A stretch of DNA of 64,000 nt from Mucilaginibacter sp. UR6-1 (GTDB taxonomy: Bacteria > Bacteroidota > Bacteroidia > Sphingobacteriales > Sphingobacteriaceae), in the NCBI RefSeq assembly GCF_020880975.1, contig NZ_JAJIWP010000004.1:186001-250000 (forward strand), given 5' to 3'. Both the position numbers and the translations under genes were made by a program. Positions 23,279-32,451 of this stretch are shown in pieces; the first letter of the stretch is position 1; every line of letters begins with the position of its first letter. The notes under the pieces were generated by a model. The model saw nothing but the letters and a program-made list of their open reading frames with translations, did no database searches and was not told where the DNA came from.

Positions 23279-24544
23279 TTATGTGTTTACCGCCTCCTGT
23301 AATTTTACCGGCGGCGCTAATTGTTGTATGTTATTCTTTTGCTTTTCCTTACGTAAAAAGTACAGGTGCAGGCCGCCTATCAGCAGGGCGGCAATACCTT
23401 CGGCCAGCAGGGTGTTTTGCGCGTTGATGTATTGCGATACCGTACCGATCAGCAAACCGCCGATAGGCTGCAAACCAAACAGCACCATAGCATAAAAGCT
23501 GATTACGCGGCCCCGCATATCCGGACTAACCGTGGTTTGTATCACTGTATTGCTGATGGTAACCTGCGACATCATGCCGAAACCGCTCACCATGGCGAAC
23601 ACCAGGGCTATAGGATAAATCTCCTCGTGCGAGAACAGGGCAAGGCCCGCACCCAACACAATTGTGTTTATAGCTAATATCAATTTAAGGTTGCTGCCCG
23701 GTTTAAGGGATGCTAAAAATATGGCCCCGGCAAAAGCGCCCAGCCCTATCACACTGTCAATAACGCCAAATGTTGATGCCGTACCTTTAAAAATATCGCG
23801 TGCGTAAACCGGTATCAGGGTACTAAAGGGCAGCACCAGCACACTCATCAAACAAAGCATCAGCAATATAAAACCTATGGATGGTGTGTTTTTGATATAG
23901 GTAAACCCTTCTTTCAGATCGGCAACCACATCCTTATTATGCGGCTTGGGCACATACCTGGGCAGGCGCATCATCAGCAGGGAACCAATTACGGCGATAA
24001 AGCTAAGCGTATTCAACCCGAAACAAACATCCTCGCCCAACTTTTCTATCAGTAAACCGGCAATACCAGGACCAATAAGCCGCGATAAATTCACCATGGA
24101 TGAATTTAGGGCGAGCGCATTGGGCAGGTGTTCTTTATTATCGATCATCTCATACACCAGCGACTGCCGGGCAGGTACATCAAAGGCATTGATAATACCC
24201 AGCACCACGCTTAATGAGATGATCTGCCAAACCTCGTACTGCTTAAAGTAAATCAGCAGGGTAAGCAGTAAGGCCTGCACCATAGAGGCTATCTGGGTGA
24301 AGAAGAGGAGTTTGTAGCGGTCATAACGATCAGCGGCAACGCCACCTAAAAATGAGAGCACAAATGAGGGGAACAGACTGGCAAACATGGTTACGCCCAG
24401 CATAAATTCTGAATGTGTTAAGGCGTATATTACCCAGCTTACCGCTGTTTTTTGCATCCATGTACCTATCAGTGAAAATGATTGGCCGAAAAAGAAAAGC
24501 CTGTAGTTACGGCTTTTAAACGCATTGAATGTACTGATGTTCAT
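23279..24544 (-). CDS. MFS transporter (multidrug-efflux-like)
   Basis: The 421-residue protein has the usual 10-12 membrane segments, starting with NYRLFFFGQSFSLIGTWMQKTAVSWVIYALTHS. That opening and GGVAADRYDRYKLL (MFS motif A) are typical of the enterobactin-exporter/EntS-like MFS branch. It probably expels small molecules by proton antiport. It is 31 bp downstream of the MarR gene on the same strand and so likely controlled by it; the isochorismatase gene follows 15 bp later. The substrate cannot be read from the sequence. Confidence 0.87.
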   Translation of the reverse strand: MNISTFNAFKSRNYRLFFFGQSFSLIGTWMQKTAVSWVIYALTHSEFMLGVTMFASLFPSFVLSFLGGVAADRYDRYKLLFFTQIASMVQALLLTLLIYFKQYEVWQIISLSVVLGIINAFDVPARQSLVYEMIDNKEHLPNALALNSSMVNLSRLIGPGIAGLLIEKLGEDVCFGLNTLSFIAVIGSLLMMRLPRYVPKPHNKDVVADLKEGFTYIKNTPSIGFILLMLCLMSVLVLPFSTLIPVYARDIFKGTASTFGVIDSVIGLGAFAGAIFLASLKPGSNLKLILAINTIVLGAGLALFSHEEIYPIALVFAMVSGFGMMSQVTISNTVIQTTVSPDMRGRVISFYAMVLFGLQPIGGLLIGTVSQYINAQNTLLAEGIAALLIGGLHLYFLRKEKQKNNIQQLAPPVKLQEAVNT

Positions 24545-24575
24545 CTATCTTCCTGTCCCTCCGTATTTGTTGTAT

Positions 24576-25010
24576 CTACTCGTGTTCAATAATTTTTTTG
24601 AGTGTATCTAAAGCCCGGTTAAGCAACTCCTGCTCTTCGGGCGGGCAAAGGTCGCTTATGGCAATGTACAGCCATTCGTCACGCTCGTTACGTACCCTGT
24701 ACAGCACCTCGCGCCCATGGTCTGACAGGGATATGATCACCTTCCGTTTATCCGTTTGTGATGGCTCGCGGTTAATATAACCCAGCTCAAAAAGGTGGTT
24801 CAATATCTGCGACATGGATTGCGTGGTAATCTTTTCCATGGCGGCCAGCTCGCTGGGCAGCAACTGCCGATGCTGGTCAAGCAGCGCGATGGTTGAACGC
24901 TCAGTGAGCGAAAGCTTTTCGCCTGTTGACGATTTTTTGCGCAGCTTTTTTATCAGCCGCGTAGTAGTTTCACGCAGTTGCGATGCGAGTTGCTTGGTGT
25001 TGTTACTCAT
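24576..25010 (-). CDS. MarR-family transcriptional regulator
   Basis: The 144-residue protein has the MarR winged-helix layout: an N-terminal dimerisation helix, LSLTERSTIALLDQHRQLLPSELAAMEKITTQSMSQILNHLFELGYINREP as the HTH, and a wing with KRKVIISLSDHGREVL. It heads the unit that includes the MFS transporter and hydrolase. A perfect TTGTAAG-N5-CTTACAA palindrome overlaps its -7 box, so it most likely represses itself and the transporter until a ligand binds. Confidence 0.88.
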   Translation of the reverse strand: MSNNTKQLASQLRETTTRLIKKLRKKSSTGEKLSLTERSTIALLDQHRQLLPSELAAMEKITTQSMSQILNHLFELGYINREPSQTDKRKVIISLSDHGREVLYRVRNERDEWLYIAISDLCPPEEQELLNRALDTLKKIIEHE

Positions 25011-25026
25011 TTATTGTTAGCTTAAC

Positions 25027-25045
25027 TTGTAAGTTTACCTTACAA
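25027..25045. promoter_or_regulatory. MarR operator overlapping the -7 box
   Basis: TTGTAAG (25027-25033) and CTTACAA (25039-25045) are perfect complements with a 5-bp spacer. The minus-strand -7 box TAATTTTG (25043-25050) overlaps it. The site lies 17 bp before the marR start codon. Confidence 0.68.
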
Positions 25046-25150
25046 AATTACACATCATCTTACTTTACTCTGTCATGCTCATCTCATAACAAAACATAAA
25101 AAATTATGCCACCAGGCAACGGCAACAGCTTTTAATAGTAATTTAGTTGG

Positions 25151-26248
25151 ATGAAATTAGCTGAACTCACTAATTATCTCGAAAGCCTGGCACCACTGGC
25201 CTACCAGGAAGATTATGATAATGCAGGCCTGATTGTGGGCAGGTCCGATAAGGAAGTACACCAGGCCCTGATATCGCTGGATTGTACCGAGGCCGTGGTT
25301 GACGAGGCTATTGCCACAGGCTGCCAGGTAATTATATCGCACCATCCCATCGTTTTTAAAGGACTAAAAAAGTTTAACGGTCGCACATATGTAGAGCGTG
25401 TGGTTGAAAAGGCCATTAAGCACGATTTGGCTATTTACGCCATACATACCAATTTGGATAATGTTACCGGCGGCGTTAACTCCAAAATATGCGAAATGCT
25501 CGGTTTAAAAAACACACGCATCCTCGCCCCCAAAAACGGCCTGCTTAAAAAGCTGGTGACTTACGTGCCGGTTAACGATGCCGGGAAGGTAAAAAATGCA
25601 CTGTTTGCCGCAGGCGCGGGTGATATTGGCAACTACAGCGAATGCAGCTTTGGCACAGAGGGCACCGGTACGTTTAAAGGCAATGACAGCACCAACCCTT
25701 ATGTTGGCGAACCCTGCATACGCCACCATGAGCCTGAGTTACGTATTGAAACCGTATATCCTGCTAATATTGAGAGCAAAATATTGATGGCCCTGGTATT
25801 AGCACACCCGTATGAGGAAGTGGCCTATGACCTTTATACACTAACCAATCAGCACAATCAAACAGGCTCGGGTATGATCGGCGAGGTGGACATGGCTTTA
25901 AGCGAGGACGACTTTTTACACTTACTTAAAAAAAACATGCAAACCGGTGTGATTAAACATACCGAACTGCGCGGCCGCGACGTTAAAAAAGTAGCGGTTT
26001 GCGGCGGCGCCGGAGGCTTTTTATTAAAGCAGGCCATAGCCGCCGGAGCCGATGTTTTTGTAACCGCAGATTATAAATATCACGAGTTTTTTGATGCCGA
26101 CGGCAAAATAGTGATAGCAGATATCGGACATTTTGAAAGTGAGCAATTTACGCAGCAATTATTGTTTGAAATTATTCAGAAAAAATTCGCTACCTTTGCC
26201 GTCCGTTTAACAACGATAAATACGAACCCCGTCAAATATTTTATTTAA
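25151..26248 (+). CDS. Nif3-like dinuclear metal-centre protein
   Basis: The 365-residue protein is the long form of the Nif3/DUF34 family. It has an N-terminal metal site (QEDYDNAGLIVG, SLDCT, ISHHPIVFKG), an inserted middle domain of about 100 residues (KLVTYVPVNDAGKVKNALFAAGAG...), and a C-terminal metal site (VTADYKYHEFFDADGKIVIADIGHFESE). It forms hexamers in characterised members and is often annotated as a GTP cyclohydrolase I type 2 homologue, but its biochemical role is unsettled. The stop codon shares its last base with the start of the zinc-ribbon gene, a common pairing. Confidence 0.92.
   Translation: MKLAELTNYLESLAPLAYQEDYDNAGLIVGRSDKEVHQALISLDCTEAVVDEAIATGCQVIISHHPIVFKGLKKFNGRTYVERVVEKAIKHDLAIYAIHTNLDNVTGGVNSKICEMLGLKNTRILAPKNGLLKKLVTYVPVNDAGKVKNALFAAGAGDIGNYSECSFGTEGTGTFKGNDSTNPYVGEPCIRHHEPELRIETVYPANIESKILMALVLAHPYEEVAYDLYTLTNQHNQTGSGMIGEVDMALSEDDFLHLLKKNMQTGVIKHTELRGRDVKKVAVCGGAGGFLLKQAIAAGADVFVTADYKYHEFFDADGKIVIADIGHFESEQFTQQLLFEIIQKKFATFAVRLTTINTNPVKYFI
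26165..26198 (+). promoter_or_regulatory. internal promoter in the 3' end of the nif3-like gene
   Basis: TTTG (26165-26168), a 22-bp spacer and TACCTTTG (26191-26198) give both elements of the Bacteroidota promoter. It would allow the zinc-ribbon gene 50 bp downstream to be expressed separately. Confidence 0.55.
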
Positions 26249-26991
26249 TGGAACAAACCGTTGAACAAAAGCTTAAAGCTTTATACGACCTTCAGACAGT
26301 ACATACTAAGATTGATAGAATACGCCAGGTGCGCGGTGAACTACCTGTAGAGGTGGCTGACCTTGAGGATGATGTTGCCGGTCTTGAAACCCGCATCCAA
26401 AAGCTTAAATATGAGCTTGACGATATTGAGGACGAGATTGTTAACCGCAAAAACCTGATAAAGGACGCACAGGCAAACATCAAAAAATACGAAGCGCAGC
26501 TTAACGATGTTAAGAACAACCGTGAGTATGATGCTATCTCAAAAGAGATCGAGATACAAGGGCTTGATATACAGGTAAGCGAGAAAAAAATACGTGAGTT
26601 TGGTTTTGAGATCAGCAACAAAACCCAGGTTTACGAAAAGGCACAGGCTGACCTTGACGCACGTAAAGCTGACCTTGACGCTAAAAAATCAGAATTAGGT
26701 ACTATTACCGCCGAAACTGAAAAAGAAGAGAACGAACTGCTTGCCCAGGCTGAAAAAGCTACCGGCAATATTGAGGAGCGTTTACTTACCGCCTATACCC
26801 GCCTGCGTAAAAACGCTAAGAACGGTTTGGCAGTAGTAACCATTCAGCGCGATTCATGTTCAGGTTGCTTTAACCAGATCCCGCCTCAACGCCAGTCAGA
26901 CATCCGTCAGCGTAAAAAGATCATCGTTTGTGAACACTGCGGCCGTATTTTGGTTGACGAGCAAATGGCTTTAGAAGCAGAGGAAGCATAA
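26248..26991 (+). CDS. coiled-coil protein with C-terminal C4 zinc ribbon
   Basis: The 247-residue protein is almost entirely a long coiled coil (about residues 10-190), then a zinc ribbon with CSGCFNQIPPQRQSDIRQ and CEHCGRILVDE giving two CxxC pairs. This is the bacterial zf-RING_7/C4-type family regularly paired with Nif3-like genes. It may act on RNA or ribosomes, but no function is established. It overlaps the nif3-like stop by one base and has a possible promoter of its own inside that gene. Confidence 0.9.
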   Translation: MEQTVEQKLKALYDLQTVHTKIDRIRQVRGELPVEVADLEDDVAGLETRIQKLKYELDDIEDEIVNRKNLIKDAQANIKKYEAQLNDVKNNREYDAISKEIEIQGLDIQVSEKKIREFGFEISNKTQVYEKAQADLDARKADLDAKKSELGTITAETEKEENELLAQAEKATGNIEERLLTAYTRLRKNAKNGLAVVTIQRDSCSGCFNQIPPQRQSDIRQRKKIIVCEHCGRILVDEQMALEAEEA

Positions 26992-27015
26992 ATTGCTGTT
27001 TAGATATTAAAAATG

Positions 27016-27038
27016 AAAAGCGCCCCCGAGGCGCTTTT
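27016..27038 (+). terminator. terminator of the nif3/zinc-ribbon unit
   Basis: AAAAGCGCC (27016-27024) and GGCGCTTTT (27030-27038) pair perfectly around a 5-base loop, followed by further T residues. Confidence 0.85.
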
Positions 27039-27167
27039 TTATTGCCGTTAAACCTGCTATTTTAACAATTAAAAACACAGACAATATTAGTTAAACAATT
27101 CGAGCAAAAAATGCATTAACAAAGTCATACCTGTGCTAATATCCATGTAATAAATTTTTCGATAATA

Positions 27168-29198
27168 ATGCCGTCAGCCCCCATTCCGCATAATGATCAG
27201 GAGCGTGTTGCCGCTCTTAAATCTTATCATATTTTAGATACAGCTACTGAAAAGGATTTTGATGAACTTGCCGAGCTGGCTTCTGTTATATGCAATACTC
27301 CGATAGCGCTTATTAGCTTGGTAGATAAAAACAGGCAATGGTTTAAAGCCCGAAAAGGCATTACTGACTCAGAAACCGACAGGGCATTATCGTTTTGTGC
27401 TTACGCTATCAATAAACCCGATGAAATTTTAGAGGTGGAGGATGCTCGTGAAGATGCGCGTTTTGTTGATAACGATTTGGTTACGGGCGATTTGAATCTG
27501 GTATTTTATACCGGCGTACCATTGGTTGATGAAAACGGTTACGCATTAGGTTCGCTTTGCGTTATTGACCAGGAAAGGAAAAAACTTAATAACATGCAGC
27601 GTTCGGCATTAAAAGTTTTGGCCAACCAGGTTATTGACAAGCTTACCCTACGCCGGAAGGTAATTGAACTGCAGGAAGCCCAAAATCGTAATTTAAGGCT
27701 AAATAAATTACTGATAACCAAACAACAAGAGGCCATGCAGATCATCAAAAACACCCCCATGGCCATGGCTTTACATACCGGGATTGATATGACGATCGTT
27801 TTTGCAAATGATATGATGCTTAACGCCTGGGGCAAGGACGAAAAGGTATTTCAACTACCATTTAATATAGCACTGCCCGAGCTTGCCGCACTTGATTTTC
27901 CGAGCACTATGAGGCGCGTTTACCGCACCGGGATACGTTACGAGCAAAATGAAGCCCATATGACTTACAGCCACTTTGGCATACTTAAACAGTTTTATTA
28001 TAACTATGCTTTTACCCCTTTAATAAACGAGGACGGAAAAGTTTGGGGTATATTAAACACTGCGATAGATATGACTAATGTGGTGCGAAACAGGCTGGCT
28101 GCCGAAAGCGCTGAACAGCAACTGCGGCTGGCCGTACAATCGGCTGATTTGGGTACCTGGTATATTAACGCGCAAACACGTGAGTTCATCCCATCATCCA
28201 AGCTAAAAGAGCTTTTTGGGTACCGGCATGATGACGCCTTATCATACGAAGCAGCGTTAATGCAGATTACGGAAGATTACCGGGCAAAAGTAGCCGCGGC
28301 AGTAGAGGCTACAATTACACAGGGTGAAGCGTACGATATTGAATACCCGATTGTGGGTTACCGTGACAAAAAGCTACGCTGGGTGCGGGCTACCGGCAGG
28401 CTTTATAAATCAGGCAATGATAACGAAACGGCTCATTTTTCGGGCACTATAGCTGATATAACTGAACGCAAGGAAGACGAACAGCGAAAAAATGATTTTA
28501 TTGGCATGGTTAGCCATGAACTTAAAACACCACTTACATCAATAAGTGGTTACACGCAACTACAACTTGTACGCGCATCAAAAAACGATGATAAGCAGGG
28601 GCAGGAACTGGCTATTAAATCAAAACGGCAGATTGACCGTATGCAGGCGCTTATAACAGGCTTTTTAGATGTAGCCCGTATTACCGAAGGTAAAATAATG
28701 CTCAATAAAACGGATTTTGATATAGCTGTTATTATAAAAACGGTACAGGATGAATTATTGGCTATCCATAATACACATAAACTGAACTTTAATTTTTTTG
28801 AAGGTGTAAAGATACAGGCCGATCAGGATAAGGTTGAGCAAATATTAGTTAACCTGATTAATAACGCCGTTAAATATTCGCCTCAGGGCACTGTAATAAA
28901 CATTAAATGCAGCACCAAAGGTAACGATGCTTTTATAGCCGTAACTGACCACGGGATTGGAGTAAATGACATTGATCAAACAAATATATTTAAACGCTTT
29001 TACAGGGTTGATAATACGCAAACCACCCTTATATCGGGCTTCGGGATAGGCTTATATATTTGTAAAGAGATTGTTGAACGACATGGAGGTAAAATAGGTG
29101 TTGATAGTAAAATAGGCAAAGGCAGCACCTTTTGGTTTACTTTGCCTTTACTGCCTGTAGCGGAAATCAATAATAGCCATATACATTTAAAAGCCTGA
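27168..29198 (+). CDS. GAF-PAS-PAS hybrid sensor histidine kinase
   Basis: Order in 676 residues: GAF domain (about 1-165), coiled linker, a PAS-like region (about 190-310), a second PAS with PAC motif (about 320-440), HisKA with the phospho-acceptor in MVSHELKTPLTSISGY (near residue 450) and HATPase_c (N box LINNAVKYSP, G1 DHGIGV, G2 GFGIGLYICKEI). No membrane segment is seen, so it senses a cytoplasmic or diffusible signal. No receiver domain or response regulator is adjacent, so it is an orphan kinase. Confidence 0.92.
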   Translation: MPSAPIPHNDQERVAALKSYHILDTATEKDFDELAELASVICNTPIALISLVDKNRQWFKARKGITDSETDRALSFCAYAINKPDEILEVEDAREDARFVDNDLVTGDLNLVFYTGVPLVDENGYALGSLCVIDQERKKLNNMQRSALKVLANQVIDKLTLRRKVIELQEAQNRNLRLNKLLITKQQEAMQIIKNTPMAMALHTGIDMTIVFANDMMLNAWGKDEKVFQLPFNIALPELAALDFPSTMRRVYRTGIRYEQNEAHMTYSHFGILKQFYYNYAFTPLINEDGKVWGILNTAIDMTNVVRNRLAAESAEQQLRLAVQSADLGTWYINAQTREFIPSSKLKELFGYRHDDALSYEAALMQITEDYRAKVAAAVEATITQGEAYDIEYPIVGYRDKKLRWVRATGRLYKSGNDNETAHFSGTIADITERKEDEQRKNDFIGMVSHELKTPLTSISGYTQLQLVRASKNDDKQGQELAIKSKRQIDRMQALITGFLDVARITEGKIMLNKTDFDIAVIIKTVQDELLAIHNTHKLNFNFFEGVKIQADQDKVEQILVNLINNAVKYSPQGTVINIKCSTKGNDAFIAVTDHGIGVNDIDQTNIFKRFYRVDNTQTTLISGFGIGLYICKEIVERHGGKIGVDSKIGKGSTFWFTLPLLPVAEINNSHIHLKA

Positions 29199-29287
29199 CA
29201 TCCGGCAGCAATTACAGTGTAGCAGGCAATTAATTATATACATTTATACTTTTATTTATAGATGGTATGCAGGGCTTAAAGCGCTGC

Positions 29288-30358
29288 TTAAAACAAACTC
29301 GTTTGCTTACCATTTCTCGGGGTAAAGTGCGAATAATCAAAGGGCGGCATTTCGCGGCCGGCCATAAAGCGGTTGCAGGCCATGCGGAACATCTGGTGTA
29401 TGGATTCGGCTATCTTACCGTCACCGCTCATGCGGCGGCCAAAATTACTGTCGTTCAGTTGCCCGTCATGGCAGGCTCGTATCATGTTGAGTACCTTATC
29501 GGCACGGTCAGGAAAGGCCTTCTCTATCCAGTCGGTAAAAATTTCGGCAATGCTGCCATTAAGCCGCACAATAGTAAACCCGGCAGATACCGCGCCCCTA
29601 TCCGCGGCGGCCTTGATAATGTTGGGTACTTCATTACTGTTTAACCCCGGAATTATTGGCGCGGCCATTACTCTTACCGGCACATTTATTTGCGATAGTT
29701 TTTGAATAACCGCCAGCCTGCCTGTCGCGGTAACGGTACGGGGCTCCAGCTTTTGCCGCAAATCCTCCTTTAGTGAGGTAATGGATACGTTTACATGCAC
29801 AAGGTTAAGCTTTGCCATTTCGGCAAGTATGTCCATATCGCGCAGTATCAGGTTATTTTTAGTGATAAAGCTCACAGGGTTACGGTATTTTAAAAACACC
29901 TCGAGCAGGCGGCGGGTTATGCCCAGCCGGCGTTCAATAGGCTGATAGCAATCGGTATTACCGGATAACACAATACAAACCGGCTCATAATTTTTCCTGT
30001 TAAAATACTGTTCAAGCAGTTCGGGCGCGTTGCGCTTAACTATGATCTTGCGCTCAAAATCAAGCCCGGCACTAAAACCATAATATTCATGGCTGTTACG
30101 GGCATAACAATATATGCAGCCATGCTCACATCCCTGGTAAGGGTTGATGGAGTGCATGTGGCTAAGGTCAGGACTGTTTGATTCGCTTACAATTTTTTTA
30201 GGTGATTCCTCATATAATTGCGTAGCCGTATTTTCGAGCAAAGGCTCGTCTATCCCTTCAATATGCTCCAGTACGTACTTGCTTTTCAGAAACTTGTTGT
30301 GGGTATTTACCTGCGCCCCTCTGCCCCTAAAATATTCGGGATTATCCTCATGTGCCAT
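29288..30358 (-). CDS. PA0069/Rv2578c-type radical SAM protein
   Basis: The 356-residue protein has the radical SAM cluster CEHGCIYCYAR (Cys-x3-Cys-x2-Cys) after SINPYQG, followed by NSHEYYGFSAGLDFERKI. This is the signature of the spore-photoproduct-lyase-like PA0069 family; substrate unknown. It has a TIM-barrel-like layout, with an N-terminal RGRGAQVNTHNKF motif typical of the family. It is transcribed alone. A 9-bp palindrome (30366-30388) precedes its start. Confidence 0.88.
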   Translation of the reverse strand: MAHEDNPEYFRGRGAQVNTHNKFLKSKYVLEHIEGIDEPLLENTATQLYEESPKKIVSESNSPDLSHMHSINPYQGCEHGCIYCYARNSHEYYGFSAGLDFERKIIVKRNAPELLEQYFNRKNYEPVCIVLSGNTDCYQPIERRLGITRRLLEVFLKYRNPVSFITKNNLILRDMDILAEMAKLNLVHVNVSITSLKEDLRQKLEPRTVTATGRLAVIQKLSQINVPVRVMAAPIIPGLNSNEVPNIIKAAADRGAVSAGFTIVRLNGSIAEIFTDWIEKAFPDRADKVLNMIRACHDGQLNDSNFGRRMSGDGKIAESIHQMFRMACNRFMAGREMPPFDYSHFTPRNGKQTSLF

Positions 30359-30365
30359 GGTGCAA

Positions 30366-30388
30366 ATTTGCTAAATATATTAGCAAAT
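30366..30388. promoter_or_regulatory. palindrome between response regulator and radical SAM gene
   Basis: ATTTGCTAA (30366-30374) and TTAGCAAAT (30380-30388) are perfect complements with a 5-bp spacer, 8 bp upstream of the radical SAM start codon. It could be an operator, or the terminator of the preceding gene; it lacks a T-run. Confidence 0.45.
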
Positions 30389-31029
30389 CACAACTCGATC
30401 ATCTTATTTTTTATTGCATACAAAACCAAACCTACACGGCTCTTTATCTGCAGTTTTTCAAAAAGCTGGTCGCGGTAACCATCAACTGTGCGGGCGCTAA
30501 CACACATCTGGTCGGCAATTTCCTTATAAGTGAGTTCGGTACCTGCCAGGCGTAAAAACTCCAGCTCGCGGGCGTTAAGTTTTACATCGGCAGCCTGTTC
30601 ATTAAAGCTGTTGATCAGATGGCGTGTTACAAAATCAGGATAATAAACCTCGCCCTCAGCAACACGTTTAAGGGCGGTTTCAAACTCGGCAGGTTCGGCA
30701 TCCTTTAGTAAATAGCCTTTTACGCCAAGCCTAACCATGGCCAGCACCTTTTCAGCATCCTCAAACATTGAAAGGACGATGATACACACCTCCGGGTAAT
30801 GAACGCGCAGCCATTTGGCGGTTTCAATACCATCCATAACAGGCATGTTAATATCGAGCAATATTACGTCGGGCTTATTTTTGGGCGATATTTTGCGGGT
30901 AAGCTCCTCGCCGTTACCGGCCTCGAACAAAATGTTAAAGCCGCCTAAATTAGTTATCAATGAAACTATACCGCTCCTGAAGAGCCTATGGTCATCAACC
31001 AGTGCTATCTGGATGGGTTCGGTTAACAT
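30388..31029 (-). CDS. LuxR/NarL-type response regulator
   Basis: The 213-residue protein has a receiver domain (1-120; phospho-acceptor Asp in DVILLDINMPVMDG, conserved Lys in VKGYLLKDA) and a C-terminal LuxR HTH (LNARELEFLRLAGTELTYKEIADQMCVSARTVDGYRDQL). Its start lies 35 bp inside the histidine kinase gene, so kinase and regulator are translationally coupled and form a cognate pair. Targets are unknown. Confidence 0.93.
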   Translation of the reverse strand: MLTEPIQIALVDDHRLFRSGIVSLITNLGGFNILFEAGNGEELTRKISPKNKPDVILLDINMPVMDGIETAKWLRVHYPEVCIIVLSMFEDAEKVLAMVRLGVKGYLLKDAEPAEFETALKRVAEGEVYYPDFVTRHLINSFNEQAADVKLNARELEFLRLAGTELTYKEIADQMCVSARTVDGYRDQLFEKLQIKSRVGLVLYAIKNKMIEL

Positions 31030-31825
31030 ACTTTTGTTCTGCTAAGGGGTCAAGCGAAATTTTAATACTGCAACCATTACCCGGCCGGCTCTCAATTTTA
31101 GCCGAACCGCCAATAATAGCTGCCCTGTTCTCCATGTTTCTCAGCCCCGAACCGCTACCTTCATTTAACTTATCGGTTACTGAAAAACCCACGCCATCAT
31201 CTTCAATGCTCAAAATAAACAGATTTGGAGTATAATGCAAACTAATATTCAAATTTTGCGCGCCGGAATATTTGAGGGCATTGTTGAGCGCCTCCTGTAA
31301 AACACGAAACAGCACCAGTTCGCGCTCGGCACCTAAACTATATTGCTCGCCTTCAACATTAAACTTTGTATTAATCAAACCGCTTTTGTTAATACGGCCT
31401 ATCTCGGCTTCAATTGAACTTTGCAGACCGATGTTTTTGATGCGTTCAAAACTTAAACTTTTAGAAAGATCACGCAGATCGCTTATGGCCTGGGCAATCA
31501 GTTCACGGTTATCATCTATTTTTTGATGCCGCTGCTGCTCATCAAGCACTTTTAACGATGAAAGGGATAACTTAACGAATGAGAGGACCTGGCCAATATT
31601 GTCATGTATCTCGCGGCTGATGTGGCCAAGGGTTTGTTCCTGCACTTCTATCTGTGCCTTTAACATCTCCTGGTTAAATTGCAGGCGCATCAGCGAGCGC
31701 TCGGTAACATAGGCATTATGTTTACGCTGGTAAAAGAACATAAAGCTGACGATAAATATACCCATCAGCAAAAGCAGGATGGTGCCGACTATGATGAGTA
31801 TGAGATTTTCTTGCGACTGAAACAT
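30995..31825 (-). CDS. membrane sensor histidine kinase (HisKA_3 type)
   Basis: I prefer the start MFQSQENLI at 31825; an alternative ATG lies 21 bp upstream. One membrane segment (LILIIVGTILLLLMGIFIVSFMFF) is followed by a coiled linker, the HisKA_3 box (GHISREIHDNIGQVLSFVKLSL) and HATPase_c (NNALKYS, DDGVGF, GSGLRNMENRA). With almost no periplasmic part, the signal probably comes through another membrane protein, plausibly the 218-residue protein encoded just upstream, whose gene overlaps this one by 37 bp. Confidence 0.9.
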   Translation of the reverse strand: MFQSQENLILIIVGTILLLLMGIFIVSFMFFYQRKHNAYVTERSLMRLQFNQEMLKAQIEVQEQTLGHISREIHDNIGQVLSFVKLSLSSLKVLDEQQRHQKIDDNRELIAQAISDLRDLSKSLSFERIKNIGLQSSIEAEIGRINKSGLINTKFNVEGEQYSLGAERELVLFRVLQEALNNALKYSGAQNLNISLHYTPNLFILSIEDDGVGFSVTDKLNEGSGSGLRNMENRAAIIGGSAKIESRPGNGCSIKISLDPLAEQKYVNRTHPDSTG

Positions 31826-32445
31826 AAGAAAGATACTGCCAGGCAAGAATACAAAATAAAATTGGCCATATTAGATATAACCATCCATAATTCAAAGTAA
31901 TAATAACTCCTTCGGGATACCATGTAAGAGAAAGCACAGAAAAAGCAGAACTCCAGCAGGCAAAAAAACAACAAACCGGTATTAACCCAAAAATCGGGCA
32001 TGTTGATAAGGGATATGTGTTCGTCGGTTTGCTGCCGCATCAGATGATAAAAATACATGCACACAAGGGTTATTAATGTAATGTATTGTATGATTATCCC
32101 CACCGTAGCCAGGTTCCAAAAACCTTGAATAAAAGCAATATCGAGTATTGTAAAGCCAATAACCGCAAAGTTAACCACTATAACCTTGCGCTTTAAAGTT
32201 GATGGCAGCAACTTGGCAATAAAGAAACTATAGAATATAAATTCAATCAAAATTGTATAGTTACTTATCCACGCGTTGTTGCGATGAATATGAAAAAGGT
32301 TTTTTAGAGAGCCTAATTCATACAGGCATATAAAAAGCAAATACGGAAAAAATGCCGCATACCGGGTATGCGACATTTTTTTGTATTGAAAAGCAGCGAC
32401 TATTAATGCCACCAACTCAAAAAAAAGATATAAGTATTCAAACAT
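31789..32445 (-). CDS. multi-pass membrane protein coupled to the sensor kinase
   Basis: The 218-residue protein has about seven hydrophobic segments and no soluble domain (for example YLYLFFELVALIVAAFQY, FPYLLFICLYEL and MANFILYSCLAVSFLCF). It is uncharacterised. The kinase gene starts inside its 3' end, and it follows the 137-residue gene by 6 bp. I infer that it is the sensory or accessory partner of the kinase with minimal periplasmic domain. Confidence 0.7.
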   Translation of the reverse strand: MFEYLYLFFELVALIVAAFQYKKMSHTRYAAFFPYLLFICLYELGSLKNLFHIHRNNAWISNYTILIEFIFYSFFIAKLLPSTLKRKVIVVNFAVIGFTILDIAFIQGFWNLATVGIIIQYITLITLVCMYFYHLMRQQTDEHISLINMPDFWVNTGLLFFCLLEFCFFCAFSYMVSRRSYYYFELWMVISNMANFILYSCLAVSFLCFSRKKISYSS

Positions 32446-32451
32446 TGTCTT

